Shown piece by piece: positions 1 through 8,109 of a stretch of DNA of 64,000 nucleotides. Made by a program: the position numbers and the translations under genes. Every line of letters starts with the position of its first letter. Position 1 is the first letter of the stretch. Under the pieces are notes generated by a model. That model had not been told where the DNA came from and ran no database searches. It worked only from the letters and a program-made list of their open reading frames with translations. The DNA is from JADGRF01 sp036382515 (lineage in GTDB: Bacteria > Myxococcota_A > Polyangia > Polyangiales > JAFGIB01), in contig DASVHQ010000147.1 of NCBI GenBank assembly GCA_036382515.1, forward strand, positions 1 to 64,000, given 5' to 3'.

Positions 1-2
1 GG

Positions 3-542
3 CACATCCCAGGTCGCCTCGACGCCTCTGCCGCCAATGGCTGCGAATACGCCTGCGTGGCGCGGGCCGACGGTGTGGAAGTCTACAACACTCTCGACGA
101 CGACTGCGACGGCCAGGTCGACGAGGGCACCGACCTGGCCACGGACGAGGCCAACTGCGGCGCTTGCGGCGCGGGTGAGGTCTGCGATCCGGCGGGCGGG
201 CAGTGCGTGCCCGACCTCTGTGCGTCGGCGCATGGCTCCGCCGGCAAGCTGTGCGTCGGCGCGAGCGGCGCTTGCATCGCGAACCCGTGTGCCACCACGT
301 TGTGTCCCCAGAAGGCAAGGTGTGCGGTCCTGTTCGACGGCAGTCCGTACTGCTCGACGCAGCCCGCAGCGCAGCTCGCGCTCGTGCATCCCGTGATCGT
401 GCGGCGCGGTGGCGGCGGTTTCGCCTGCAGCCTCGGCGGCCGGGCCGGGTCCGCTCGCGCGTCCGCTGCCACGGCCGCGGTCACGCTGCTCGCGCTCGCC
501 TGCTTGCGTCGGCGTCGCGCGGCGCGCCGTTGCCGCAGGTAG
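3..542 (+). CDS. C-terminal part of MYXO-CTERM-like surface protein (5' truncated)
   Basis: The frame is already open at the window edge, so only the last ~179 residues are seen. It contains NGCEYAC, then a CDGQVDEG motif and NCGACG...C, the Cys-rich putative metal-binding repeat common in large secreted myxobacterial proteins. The C-terminus has FACS, a short hydrophobic stretch (AATAAVTLLALACL) and an Arg-rich end (RRRRAARRCRR). That tripartite layout resembles the MYXO-CTERM sorting tag, so I infer export and surface anchoring. The function of the missing N-terminal part cannot be judged. Stop codon at 540-542. Confidence 0.7.
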   Translation, partial: HIPGRLDASAANGCEYACVARADGVEVYNTLDDDCDGQVDEGTDLATDEANCGACGAGEVCDPAGGQCVPDLCASAHGSAGKLCVGASGACIANPCATTLCPQKARCAVLFDGSPYCSTQPAAQLALVHPVIVRRGGGGFACSLGGRAGSARASAATAAVTLLALACLRRRRAARRCRR

Positions 543-663
543 GTGCGTGGCAGCCGCGCGCGCACCCATCAAGTGCGGGGGCATTGCGGTTGTCGCCCGA
601 CGCGATCCATCCTCTGGCAAGTCCGCGACGGCGGCGTTGCCGTCGTCACGCGGAAGGGAGGAC

Positions 664-945
664 ATGGCGATGGACCCCACAGGACGAGCGCGCAAGCGCG
701 CAGGCACGGTCGAGCCGAAACCGCGCGAGGAAGCCGAGAGCATTCCGCCCCCCGCTCGGCCTTCACATCAGCGCGGTGAGTACGATCCCGAATCACTCTG
801 GGACAGCGAGACCGACGACACTGCGGAAGACGCCGACAGCGAGGGCACCGAAGCCGAAGAGAGTGAAGACTTCGACGGCGAAGCGGAGACCATCGACGAC
901 CTCGACGACTGGGATCATCCGCTGCGCCGTCTGAAGATCAACTGA
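664..945 (+). CDS. small acidic hypothetical protein
   Basis: A 93-residue protein, unrecognised. The N-terminal half is basic and proline-rich (GRARKRAG, then IPPPARP) and the C-terminal half is very acidic (runs of D/E from about residue 40 to 85), ending DDWDHPLRRLKIN. No signal peptide, membrane segment or Cys is seen. The start is the ATG behind a strong GGAAGGGAGG ribosome-binding sequence at about 652-661; the same frame is open further upstream, but the codon pattern there is poor. Its stop codon directly abuts the stop of the convergent thiolase gene, leaving no room for a separate terminator. Confidence 0.6.
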   Translation: MAMDPTGRARKRAGTVEPKPREEAESIPPPARPSHQRGEYDPESLWDSETDDTAEDADSEGTEAEESEDFDGEAETIDDLDDWDHPLRRLKIN

Positions 946-2256
946 TCAGTCGATGCGCTCAAGGATCGCCGCGGCGCCGAGGCCGCCCGCGGCACAGATG
1001 GCGAGCAAGGCAAACTTCTTGTTGGTGCGCGCGAGCTCGTTCGACATGGTCGTCACCATGCGCGCGCCGGTTGCAGCGAACGGGTGGCCGATGGCGATCG
1101 AGCCGCCGTAGATGTTGAGCTTGCCGGGATCGATGTTGCCCACGGCGGCGCTGCGACCCAGGCGCTCCTGCGCGAACGCCTGACTGCCGAGCATCTTCAG
1201 CACGCTCAGCACCTGCGCGGCGAAGGCCTCGTGCATGTCGACCACATCGATGTCCGCGAGCGTGAGGCCCGCGCGATCGAGCGCCTTGGGCACGGCGATC
1301 GCTGGACCAATCAGGAGCTGATCGGCCGGGTCGACACCGACGTACGACCAGGAGCGCAGTGCAGCCAGCGGCTTGTAGCCGAGCGCGCGCGCCTTCTCTT
1401 CGCTCATCAACACCACCGCAGCGGCGCCGTCGGTGAGTGGGCTCGCGTTGCCAGCGGTCACGGTGCCAGTCTTGGAGAACACCGGCTTGAGCTTGCCGAG
1501 CTTGTCCGCGCTGGTGTCGGCGCGCACCAACTGATCGGTGTGCACGAAGCCCTTGGGCGTTTGCACCTTGGTCACTTCGTCGTCGAAGCGGCCGGTAGCG
1601 ATGGCCTTGGCCGCGCGCTGGTGAGAGCGCAGCGCCAGCTCGTCCTGCGCGACGCGCGTGATCTCGTTGCGCTGCGCCATGCGCTCGGCGGATTCGCCCA
1701 TCACTTCGCCTGTCGTGCGCTCTGCGATGCGCGGCTGGCGTGGCAACACTTCGGACAGCGGCATGAGCTGCGCGAGCGCGCCAAAGATGTCGGCCGCCGT
1801 GGCCTTTCCCGAGAGCGCGATCGGCGCGAGCGTGCGCGTGAGCTTGTTCGGGAACGCGATCGGCGCGTTGCTCGTCGAGTCCGAGCCGCCCGCGATGATC
1901 ACGTCGGCGTCGCCGCGCTCGATCGCCGAGGCTGCGCAGGTGATCGCCTGCAAGCCCGAAGCGCAGGCGCGCGTCACCGTCATGCCCTCGACGGATGCGG
2001 GCAGCTTCAGGTCGAGCGCGATCTCGCGCCCGATGTTCACCGACAGCGGCGGCAGCACCACGCCACCCCACACGATCGAGTCGATCTGATCGCGCGGCAG
2101 CTCGAGCTTGCGCAAGAGGGCCTCGGTTGCGGCCACGCCGAGCGCGATGGTGTCGAGCTCCATCAGATCGGTGAATGCCTTGGCGAAGGGCGTACGCAGC
2201 CCACCCACGATCACGGCACGACGGCCGCTTGCCTTACCTGAAGTCTTGCCCGCCAT
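946..2256 (-). CDS. fadI: acetyl-CoA acyltransferase (thiolase), FadI type
   Basis: A 436-residue thiolase, the same length as E. coli FadI. It catalyses the last step of beta-oxidation, CoA-dependent cleavage of 3-oxoacyl-CoA. Visible signatures: the nucleophilic Cys98 in TRACASG, DMHEAFAAQ, the GGSIAIGHPFAATGARM block carrying the catalytic His, and the second active-site Cys in CAAGGLGAA. The start has a good ribosome-binding site (AAGGAG) about 10 bases upstream. It is the third gene of a minus-strand operon (MaoC hydratase, 3-oxoacyl reductase, thiolase), 12 bp after the reductase. Together the three genes supply hydration, dehydrogenation and thiolysis. Confidence 0.92.
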   Translation of the reverse strand: MAGKTSGKASGRRAVIVGGLRTPFAKAFTDLMELDTIALGVAATEALLRKLELPRDQIDSIVWGGVVLPPLSVNIGREIALDLKLPASVEGMTVTRACASGLQAITCAASAIERGDADVIIAGGSDSTSNAPIAFPNKLTRTLAPIALSGKATAADIFGALAQLMPLSEVLPRQPRIAERTTGEVMGESAERMAQRNEITRVAQDELALRSHQRAAKAIATGRFDDEVTKVQTPKGFVHTDQLVRADTSADKLGKLKPVFSKTGTVTAGNASPLTDGAAAVVLMSEEKARALGYKPLAALRSWSYVGVDPADQLLIGPAIAVPKALDRAGLTLADIDVVDMHEAFAAQVLSVLKMLGSQAFAQERLGRSAAVGNIDPGKLNIYGGSIAIGHPFAATGARMVTTMSNELARTNKKFALLAICAAGGLGAAAILERID

Positions 2257-2268
2257 GTCCCCGTCTCC

Positions 2269-3696
2269 TTATGCACCGATCAGCGCGCCACCGCAGACGC
2301 GCAGAACTTGACCCGTAACACCCGCGCTGGCGGGCAGTGAGAGGAAGGTGATCGCACGCGCGACGTCCTCGGGCAGTCCGCCCTGTCCGAGGGCAGACAA
2401 GCGACGGCCTGCTTCGCGCACCACCATGGGCACGGCCGCGGTCATGCGCGTCTCGATGAAGCCGGGCGCCACGGCGTTGACCGTGATGCCGCGCGCGGCG
2501 AGCTTGTGTGCCAAGTGACGCGTCATGCCGATCACGCCCGCCTTCGAGGCCGCGTAGTTCGTTTGCCCTAGGTTGCCCGCGATGCCCGCAACCGACGACA
2601 GGCTCACGATGCGTCCCTGATCGCGCAGGGTGCCGTTCAGCAGGGCTTCGGTGATGCGAACCACCGCGTCCAGGTTGATGCCGAGCGCCTGATCCCAGCC
2701 ACTCTCTTGCATGCGCAAGAGCGTGCGGTCGCGCGTCACACCTGCGTTGTGCACCACGATGTCGACGCCGCCGTGCGTCTGCTTGAGCTGCGCGGCGATG
2801 CTGGCTGCCGCGTCGGTTGCGCCCACGTCGGCAAGCAGCACCGAGCCGCCGATGTCGCGTGCGACCTGGCTCAGTGGCTCGTCATCCTCCGGTCGATCCA
2901 GGCACACAACGTGCGCGCCTTCGTTCGCGAGGCTCTGCGCCGTCGCCGCACCGATGCCGCGTGCCGCGCCGGTCACGAGCGCAACCTTGCCTGCGAGCGG
3001 CCGCTCCCACGCATCCAGGCCATCCCAGCGCGCTTCTGCGCTCACGCGCAGCGGCTGCGCGCTCACGAAGGCTGACGCCGACGACAAGAAGAAACGCAGC
3101 ACTGCGGCCGCGCGCGGCTCTGCACCTTCGGCGACCACAATCAAGTTCGCCGTTGCGCCCTTGCCGCCGATCTCCTTGGCGAGTGAGCGCGTGAAGCCCT
3201 CGAGCGCGTTGCTCGCCGCCGCTTGCGCGAGCGTGCCCGCCGCCTCGGCGGGTCGGCCGAGCAGGATCACGCGACCGCAGCGATCGAGCCGGTGCAGGTA
3301 CGTGTGGAAGAAGGTGTAGAGCAGCTTGAGCTCGGCCGGGCTACCCAGGCGCGTGGCATCGAGCACGAGCGCATGCACCTTTTGCTGCGACTTCGCATCA
3401 GCCTCGCCCAACACGTGCAGCGGTCGGCCGTACGCCTCCGACGGCCCCGACATCACGCGCGCCAGAGCTTCCGACGCGACGAGCGCGGTTGCACCCGCGC
3501 GCGGCAAGACATGCGCGAGCACTTCACCGAGCGCGCCATCGCCGCACACCAGCGCGGTCTTGCCCTCGAGGAAACGTTCGACGGCCGGGCCACTGGGTCG
3601 CGCCAGCGTCTCCGGCATCGGGATGGGAAGCTTCGCACTGGCCACGAGCTTACGGGCCAGCGGATTCTTGCTCAGCGCCAGTAGCAGGTCGGTCAT
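2269..3696 (-). CDS. fabG: two-domain 3-oxoacyl-ACP/CoA reductase (FabG4-like SDR)
   Basis: A 475-residue short-chain dehydrogenase. Residues ~1-210 form a degenerate Rossmann domain (LVCGDGALGEVLAHVLPRAG) and residues ~215-475 a complete classical SDR: cofactor loop TGAARGIGAA, NAG motif (HNAGVT), catalytic SSVAG...YAASK, and PGFIET. The layout matches the high-molecular-weight FabG (FabG4) of mycobacteria, which reduces 3-oxoacyl-CoA or runs in reverse in beta-oxidation. The start ATG overlaps the stop of the upstream MaoC gene as ATGA, indicating translational coupling. The frame is open well upstream, but that part is antisense-like sequence inside the MaoC gene. NADH/NADPH preference cannot be read from the sequence. 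Confidence 0.9.
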   Translation of the reverse strand: MTDLLLALSKNPLARKLVASAKLPIPMPETLARPSGPAVERFLEGKTALVCGDGALGEVLAHVLPRAGATALVASEALARVMSGPSEAYGRPLHVLGEADAKSQQKVHALVLDATRLGSPAELKLLYTFFHTYLHRLDRCGRVILLGRPAEAAGTLAQAAASNALEGFTRSLAKEIGGKGATANLIVVAEGAEPRAAAVLRFFLSSASAFVSAQPLRVSAEARWDGLDAWERPLAGKVALVTGAARGIGAATAQSLANEGAHVVCLDRPEDDEPLSQVARDIGGSVLLADVGATDAAASIAAQLKQTHGGVDIVVHNAGVTRDRTLLRMQESGWDQALGINLDAVVRITEALLNGTLRDQGRIVSLSSVAGIAGNLGQTNYAASKAGVIGMTRHLAHKLAARGITVNAVAPGFIETRMTAAVPMVVREAGRRLSALGQGGLPEDVARAITFLSLPASAGVTGQVLRVCGGALIGA

Positions 3697-4598
3697 GGTC
3701 GTTCTCCCGTTTCGAAACGGCCGGTCATGTAGGCCGGCCCGCCCTTGGCATCGCCCACGAACACTTCGTTGCGTCGCACGAACAGCGCCACGTCGTGCGG
3801 CAGCACGAGCGGCCGAGTGAACTTCACGTCGAGCGCTTTCAGCTTGTTCACGTCGCCGCCGAACAGGCCGCGCGTGAGGCCCTCGTAGGCACGTGCGAGC
3901 GTGCCGAAGCCGTGCAAGATCACGTTCGGGAAACCCGAGGCCTTTGCATACGCGGGGATCCAGTGGATCGGGTTGAAGTCGCCCGTGAGCTTGGCGAAGC
4001 AGAGCCCGGCATTGGCGGCCAGATGGAACGAGGCGATCTCGTGCGCGTCGTCGGGCACACGCGGCTTGTCTTTCGCAGCCTTGCCCTTCTCCTTGCCCGA
4101 GCCGAGCGGAACGATCGCGTAGATCTCGGTGATCAGCGCATCGGGCGCACTCGCAGTGCCGGTGATCACGCGCTGCGTCAGCACGGCGCGGCGCTCGTCT
4201 TCGTCGATGTCGGCGAGGCAGCCACGCACCACGAGCGCTTCGCCGCGCGGCAGTGGGCGGTTCATCTGCATGCGACAGCCGCCGTTGAGCACACGCAGGA
4301 GCGGGTAGGGCAGGCCCTGCAGCGTGGTCGCCGCGACCGGCATCGCCCAGTGCGGAAAGAAGTGCGGCGGCACGCTGTTGCGGTAGGCGCGCGGATCGCC
4401 GCCGACATGCTTGATGTAGTCGTCGAGCAAGCTCGGCGACAGCGGCGCGAAGCTGCGCGTCACCTCGGCTGAGGGCGTGGTGATAGGCGACTTCGCAGCC
4501 TTGGGCCGGCGCGCGTTCTTTTGCCACGCACTGAGCGCAGTCTTGCCGAGCGTCGCGAGCATCGTCCCCTGGCGAAACACGTGCAGTGAAGAAACCAT
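3693..4598 (-). CDS. MaoC-like (R)-specific enoyl-CoA hydratase
   Basis: A 301-residue double hot-dog protein. The C-terminal domain carries the hydratase-2 motif: GDFNPIHWIPAYAKASGF followed by LHGFGTLARA, with the catalytic Asp and His in DFNPIH. The N-terminal half resembles the non-catalytic hot-dog repeat of eukaryote-type hydratase 2. It would hydrate 2-enoyl-CoA for the reductase encoded next (ATGA overlap). I chose the ATG at 4598 (MVSSLHV), which has an AAGG just upstream. An in-frame ATG at 4658 lies inside the TetR operator and the one at 4649 is crowded by it, so both are unlikely. First gene of the fadI-containing operon. Confidence 0.88.
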   Translation of the reverse strand: MVSSLHVFRQGTMLATLGKTALSAWQKNARRPKAAKSPITTPSAEVTRSFAPLSPSLLDDYIKHVGGDPRAYRNSVPPHFFPHWAMPVAATTLQGLPYPLLRVLNGGCRMQMNRPLPRGEALVVRGCLADIDEDERRAVLTQRVITGTASAPDALITEIYAIVPLGSGKEKGKAAKDKPRVPDDAHEIASFHLAANAGLCFAKLTGDFNPIHWIPAYAKASGFPNVILHGFGTLARAYEGLTRGLFGGDVNKLKALDVKFTRPLVLPHDVALFVRRNEVFVGDAKGGPAYMTGRFETGERP

Positions 4599-4629
4599 GG
4601 GCCCCCAACCTTGTTCGGGAAAGCGTGTT

Positions 4630-4643
4630 CTACCGAGTGGTCG
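4630..4643. promoter_or_regulatory. weak third TetR-type half-operator
   Basis: CTACCGAGTGGTCG matches the CTACCA-N2-TGGTAG pattern of the two strong sites at 10 of 12 positions. It lies 8 bp from the end of the strong site at 4652-4665, between that site and the MaoC start. Could be an auxiliary site or chance. Confidence 0.3.
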
Positions 4644-4651
4644 GGGCATGA

Positions 4652-4665
4652 CTACCATATGGTAG
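4652..4665. promoter_or_regulatory. TetR operator O1 (perfect 14-bp palindrome)
   Basis: CTACCATATGGTAG is a perfect palindrome located 53 bp upstream of the MaoC start on the minus strand. The same core followed by AC recurs at 4773-4786 beside the divergent tetR gene, with 15 of 16 bases identical. Two matched copies flanking a divergent TetR regulator argue that this is its binding site controlling the maoC-fabG-fadI operon. Confidence 0.75.
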
Positions 4666-4712
4666 ACTGGAATTCAAGCTGTGAAGCCACCGGCAGAACC
4701 GTGTCCGATCAC

Positions 4713-4725
4713 ATATAGCCTATAT
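4713..4725. promoter_or_regulatory. AT-rich inverted repeat between the divergent promoters
   Basis: ATATAG-C-CTATAT, 6-bp arms with a 1-nt centre, lies between the two TetR operators and is the only AT-rich patch of the intergenic region. It contains TATATT and, on the other strand, TATATG-like -10 candidates, so it may hold the promoter core of one or both divergent genes. No clear -35 partner was settled on. Confidence 0.35.
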
Positions 4726-4772
4726 TCGTCGTGAAATCCCTGCGGGCCGCGGAGCGCCGCTTGCACCGCTCT

Positions 4773-4786
4773 CTACCACATGGTAG
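4773..4786. promoter_or_regulatory. TetR operator O2 (near-palindrome)
   Basis: CTACCACATGGTAG has 6-bp arms CTACCA/TGGTAG with a 2-nt centre, and differs from O1 by one central base. It ends 9 bp before the GTG start of the TetR gene, so binding there would block tetR expression (autorepression). The centre-to-centre distance to O1 is about 121 bp. Confidence 0.75.
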
Positions 4787-4795
4787 ACACTAGCC

Positions 4796-5395
4796 GTGGA
4801 CAACTCGGCGCAGATCCGTGCCGCGGCGACAAAGCTTTTCGCTTCGCATGGTTACGAGGGCGTGTCGCTGCAGAGCATTGCCGACGAGGTCGGCGTGGCC
4901 AAGCAGACGCTGCTCTACCACTTCCCGTCCAAGGAGCTGCTGCACCGCGCTGTGCTCGAGCACGTGTTCGAGCACTGGCGCAGCACCTTGCCGCAGATCT
5001 TGCAGGCAGTCACCAGCGGTCACCGTCGCTTCACGGCGCTCACCGAGGAGCTGGTTCGCTTCTTCAACAGCGACCGCGACCGCGCGCGCCTTCTGGCACG
5101 CGAGTTGCTCGACAATCCGGAGCACACGCAGCGCCTGATCATGGAGCACCTGCGGCCATGGCTCTTGCTCGTTGCCGAGTACATTCGCGAGGGCAAGAAG
5201 ATTGGCCTGGTGCACGCCGATGTCGACGCAGAGTCGTACGTGTTGCACGTGATCGTGTTAGTGGTCGCGACCGTGGGCAGCTTGCCCACGCTCGCCATGG
5301 CTCTTCCAACCGATGGCGTGGCACGCGCCGCGGTCGAGGAGCGACATCTTGCGGAGCTGGTGCGCTTGACGCGCACGGCCCTCTTCGTTCGATAG
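4796..5395 (+). CDS. TetR-family repressor of the fatty-acid oxidation locus
   Basis: A 199-residue TetR/AcrR regulator. The N-terminal helix-turn-helix is clear: AATKLFASHGYEGVSLQSIADEVGVAKQTLLYHFPSKE, residues ~9-45. The remainder is the helical ligand-binding domain, with no diagnostic residues recognised. The start is the GTG at 4796; no good ribosome-binding site is visible because the O2 operator occupies that space, so the mRNA may be near-leaderless. It is divergent from the maoC-fabG-fadI operon and upstream of two acyl-CoA dehydrogenases. By context the effector is probably an acyl-CoA, as for FadR-type TetR proteins, but this is inference. Confidence 0.88.
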   Translation: MDNSAQIRAAATKLFASHGYEGVSLQSIADEVGVAKQTLLYHFPSKELLHRAVLEHVFEHWRSTLPQILQAVTSGHRRFTALTEELVRFFNSDRDRARLLARELLDNPEHTQRLIMEHLRPWLLLVAEYIREGKKIGLVHADVDAESYVLHVIVLVVATVGSLPTLAMALPTDGVARAAVEERHLAELVRLTRTALFVR

Positions 5396-5420
5396 TGACT
5401 TTGTTCGTCGTGGTGGGTCA

Positions 5421-5460
5421 TGGTTCGTCGTGGTTCGTCGTGGTTCGTCGTGGCTCGTCG
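5421..5460. repeat. four tandem 10-bp repeats (TGGTTCGTCG)
   Basis: Three perfect copies of TGGTTCGTCG and a fourth with one mismatch run in tandem, and a related TTGTTCGTCG sits at 5401-5410. They fill most of the gap between tetR and the first acyl-CoA dehydrogenase, ending 16 bp before its ATG. The 10-bp period is close to one helical turn. The number of copies could vary by slippage. Confidence 0.8.
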
Positions 5461-5476
5461 GCAGGAGATCTTCATC

Positions 5477-6793
5477 ATGAGCAAAAACCCCATGTCCGCG
5501 TCCCTCTCGATGCTGAATCGTTTCTCGGGCTCGCCGCTCGTGCATCGTCTGGGGCTCTACAAGCCCGCGCAGGCCGTGGCCCGCACTGCTGTCCGCGGAG
5601 GCTTCAAGGCCGGCATCGCCGTTGCGCGGCAATTCAAGGCCGTGCAGAAGCTCGTGCGTCCCGAGCGTTTCCAGCAGACCACGCGTCTGAGCGACCTCTT
5701 CGATCTGAACGTCAGCGAAGAGCAGCAGCTGATCCGCGATATGGCGCAACGCTTCGCGCGCGAGATCGTGCGGCCTGCCGCGATCAAGGCCGACGAAATG
5801 TGCAGCGCGCCCGAGGGCTTCGACGCGCAGCTCGCGGAGCTTGGCCTCGGACAGTTCGCGGTGCCCGAGACGCTCGGTGGTGCGGCGACCGAGGCCTCGG
5901 TCGTGACGGGTGTGCTCGTCGCCGAAGATCTCGCGTACGGCGATCTGGGTCTCGCGCTGGCCGCGCTCGCGCCGATCGGGGTTGCCAACGCGCTGGTGCG
6001 CTGGGGTTCGGCCGATCAACAGGCCAAGTACCTGCCGGCGTTCGCCGAAGCTTCTCCGCCCAAGGCCAGCATCGCCATCGCCGAGCCGCGGCCGCTCTTC
6101 GATCCGAACGAGCTGCGCACGCGCGCCACCATCGACGGCGACGGCTTCCTGCTCAAGGGCGAGAAGTCACTGGTGCCGCTGGCCGAGAGCTGCGATTTCT
6201 TGCTCGTGGCCGCGAGCCTGGTTGGCAAGGGGCCGCGCATCTTCATCGTGCCGCGCGACACCGCTGGCATGACGATCATGGCAGACCCGGCGCTCGGCGC
6301 ACGCGCCGCGAGCCTGGGTCGCGTGGTGTTCGACGACGTGCGCTTGCCGAGCCAGGCGATCCTCGGCGAGGGCATCGACGTCTGCGACTTCGGCGAGCTT
6401 TTGGACCTCTCGCGCATCGCGCTGTGCGCGCTATCGGTGGGCACGGCGCAAGCCATCCTCGACTACACGATCACGTACTGCAACGACCGCAAGGCGTTCG
6501 GCGAGCCGATCTCCAACCGGCAGGCGGTGGCGTTCATGATCGCCAACATCGGCATTGAGGTCGAGTCGATGCGCCTGCTCACCTGGCGCGCTGCCGCGCG
6601 TGCGCAGGTCGGGCTGCCTTTCCATCGCGAGGCCTACCTCGCGCGCGTGCTCTGCGCAGAGAAGGGCATGGAGGTCGGCACCAACGGTGTGCAGCTGCTC
6701 GGCGGCCACGGGTACATCAAAGATCACCCGGTCGAGCGCTGGTATCGCGACCTGATGGCAGTCTCGGTCATGGAGGGCGGCTTGTTGCTCTAG
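5477..6793 (+). CDS. acyl-CoA dehydrogenase family protein
   Basis: A 438-residue FAD-dependent acyl-CoA dehydrogenase. After a ~65-residue basic N-terminal extension come the helical N-domain (EEQQLIRDMAQRFAREIVRP), the beta domain (SIAIAEP..., where the usual ITEPxAGSD is degenerate) and the C-terminal helical domain (RKAFGEPISNRQAVAFMIA, QLLGGHGYIKDHPVERWYRD). The catalytic Glu position is kept as MEG near the C-terminus. The start follows an AGGAG at 5463-5467; the open frame runs upstream through the 10-bp repeats, which are unlikely to be coding. Probably works with the dehydrogenase encoded next. Substrate length is unknown. Confidence 0.87.
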   Translation: MSKNPMSASLSMLNRFSGSPLVHRLGLYKPAQAVARTAVRGGFKAGIAVARQFKAVQKLVRPERFQQTTRLSDLFDLNVSEEQQLIRDMAQRFAREIVRPAAIKADEMCSAPEGFDAQLAELGLGQFAVPETLGGAATEASVVTGVLVAEDLAYGDLGLALAALAPIGVANALVRWGSADQQAKYLPAFAEASPPKASIAIAEPRPLFDPNELRTRATIDGDGFLLKGEKSLVPLAESCDFLLVAASLVGKGPRIFIVPRDTAGMTIMADPALGARAASLGRVVFDDVRLPSQAILGEGIDVCDFGELLDLSRIALCALSVGTAQAILDYTITYCNDRKAFGEPISNRQAVAFMIANIGIEVESMRLLTWRAAARAQVGLPFHREAYLARVLCAEKGMEVGTNGVQLLGGHGYIKDHPVERWYRDLMAVSVMEGGLLL

Positions 6794-6859
6794 TACAAGA
6801 TCCGCCGAGCCGCCTTTGGCGCTTGGTGGAGAGCAACACCGCATCACAAGGAGGACAAT

Positions 6860-8068
6860 ATGCAGCTCGAAATCCCCAAGAAGCTCTCCGCATTCATCGA
6901 CCAGGCCCACATGATCGCAAACGAAGTGTTCCGGCCGATCTCGCGCAAGTACGACCTGGCGGAGCACCAATACCCGGTCGAGCTCGACATGCTCGCCTCG
7001 GTGATGGACGGCATGAACGAGGGTGACGCTACGGGCGGCGTCGGTGCCGGCAAGCTCAAGCAGCAGAAGTCCGAGCGCGGCAGCGGCGTGCGCAACGGCA
7101 CCAACATGTCCACCGTGCTCGGCCTGACGGAGCTGGCTTGGGGCGACGTGGGCCTGGCGCTCACGATCCCGCGGCAGGGTCTGGGCAACGCGGCCATCGC
7201 TGCGGTCGCTAACGAAGAGCAGCTCAAGCGCTTCAAGGGTTGCTGGGCCGCCATGGCGATCACGGAACCGGGCGCAGGCTCCGACTCCGCGAACATCCGC
7301 ACCACCGCCACCAAGGACGGCGATCACTACGTGCTCAACGGCGAGAAGATCTTCATCACCGCCGGCGAGCGCGCCAACGTGGTGGTGGTCTGGGCCACAC
7401 TCGATCCGAGCCTCGGTCGCGCAGCGATCAAGAGCTTCGTGGTCGAGAAGGGCACGCCCGGCATGAACTTCGTGCGTCTGGATCACAAGCTCGGCATCCG
7501 CGCGTCCGACACCGCGACCATCATCTTCAACGATTGCCGCGTGCCCAAGGACAACCTTCTCGGCAGTCCGGAGGTCGACGTGAAAGCCGGCTTCGGCGGC
7601 GCCATGCAAACCTTCGACAACACGCGCCCGGTCGTCGCGGCGATGGCGCTGGGCGTCGGTCGCGCGTCGCTCGATCGCACGCGCCAGCTGCTCAAGGAGC
7701 GCGGCATCCTCGGCGGTTACGAGCGCACGCTCTTCGGCTCCACCGCGGCCGAGGCCGAACTCTATCGCATGGAAGCCGATCTCGAAGCGGCGCGCTTGCT
7801 CACGCTCAAGGCCGCGTGGCTCGCCGACAACGGGATCCCGAACTCGAAGGAAGCCTCCATGGCCAAGGCGAAGGCAGGCCGTGTGGCCAACCACATCACG
7901 CTGCGCTGCTTGCAGTTGTGCGCCGCAGTGGGCGCGACGCAGACCGAGCTGCTGGAGAAGTGGGCGCGCGACTCGAAGATTCTCGACATCTTCGAGGGCA
8001 CGCAGCAGATCCAGCTCTTGATCATCGCGCGGCGCTTGCTCGGCAAGAGCTCGGCCGAGCTGCGCTGA
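6860..8068 (+). CDS. acyl-CoA dehydrogenase
   Basis: A 402-residue acyl-CoA dehydrogenase. It has the FAD/substrate loop ITEPGAGSD, the YVLNGEKIFIT block, and the C-terminal IFEGTQQIQLLIIARRLLG carrying the catalytic Glu. It catalyses the first, FAD-linked step of beta-oxidation and passes electrons to ETF. The ribosome-binding site AAGGAGG at 6848-6854 is excellent and fixes the start. It lies 66 bp after the other dehydrogenase gene on the same strand. The differing EP loop in its neighbour suggests the two have distinct substrates or form a heteromer like FadE-type pairs; that is inference. Confidence 0.92.
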   Translation: MQLEIPKKLSAFIDQAHMIANEVFRPISRKYDLAEHQYPVELDMLASVMDGMNEGDATGGVGAGKLKQQKSERGSGVRNGTNMSTVLGLTELAWGDVGLALTIPRQGLGNAAIAAVANEEQLKRFKGCWAAMAITEPGAGSDSANIRTTATKDGDHYVLNGEKIFITAGERANVVVVWATLDPSLGRAAIKSFVVEKGTPGMNFVRLDHKLGIRASDTATIIFNDCRVPKDNLLGSPEVDVKAGFGGAMQTFDNTRPVVAAMALGVGRASLDRTRQLLKERGILGGYERTLFGSTAAEAELYRMEADLEAARLLTLKAAWLADNGIPNSKEASMAKAKAGRVANHITLRCLQLCAAVGATQTELLEKWARDSKILDIFEGTQQIQLLIIARRLLGKSSAELR

Positions 8069-8109
8069 CCCGCGCGAGCACGCACGGCGCGTGATATGCT
8101 GGCCGCGGC

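Noticed and set aside
4780..6558. 592-residue plus-strand frame across tetR and the first dehydrogenase
   Set aside because: Arg/Ala-rich out-of-frame reading of two well-supported genes.
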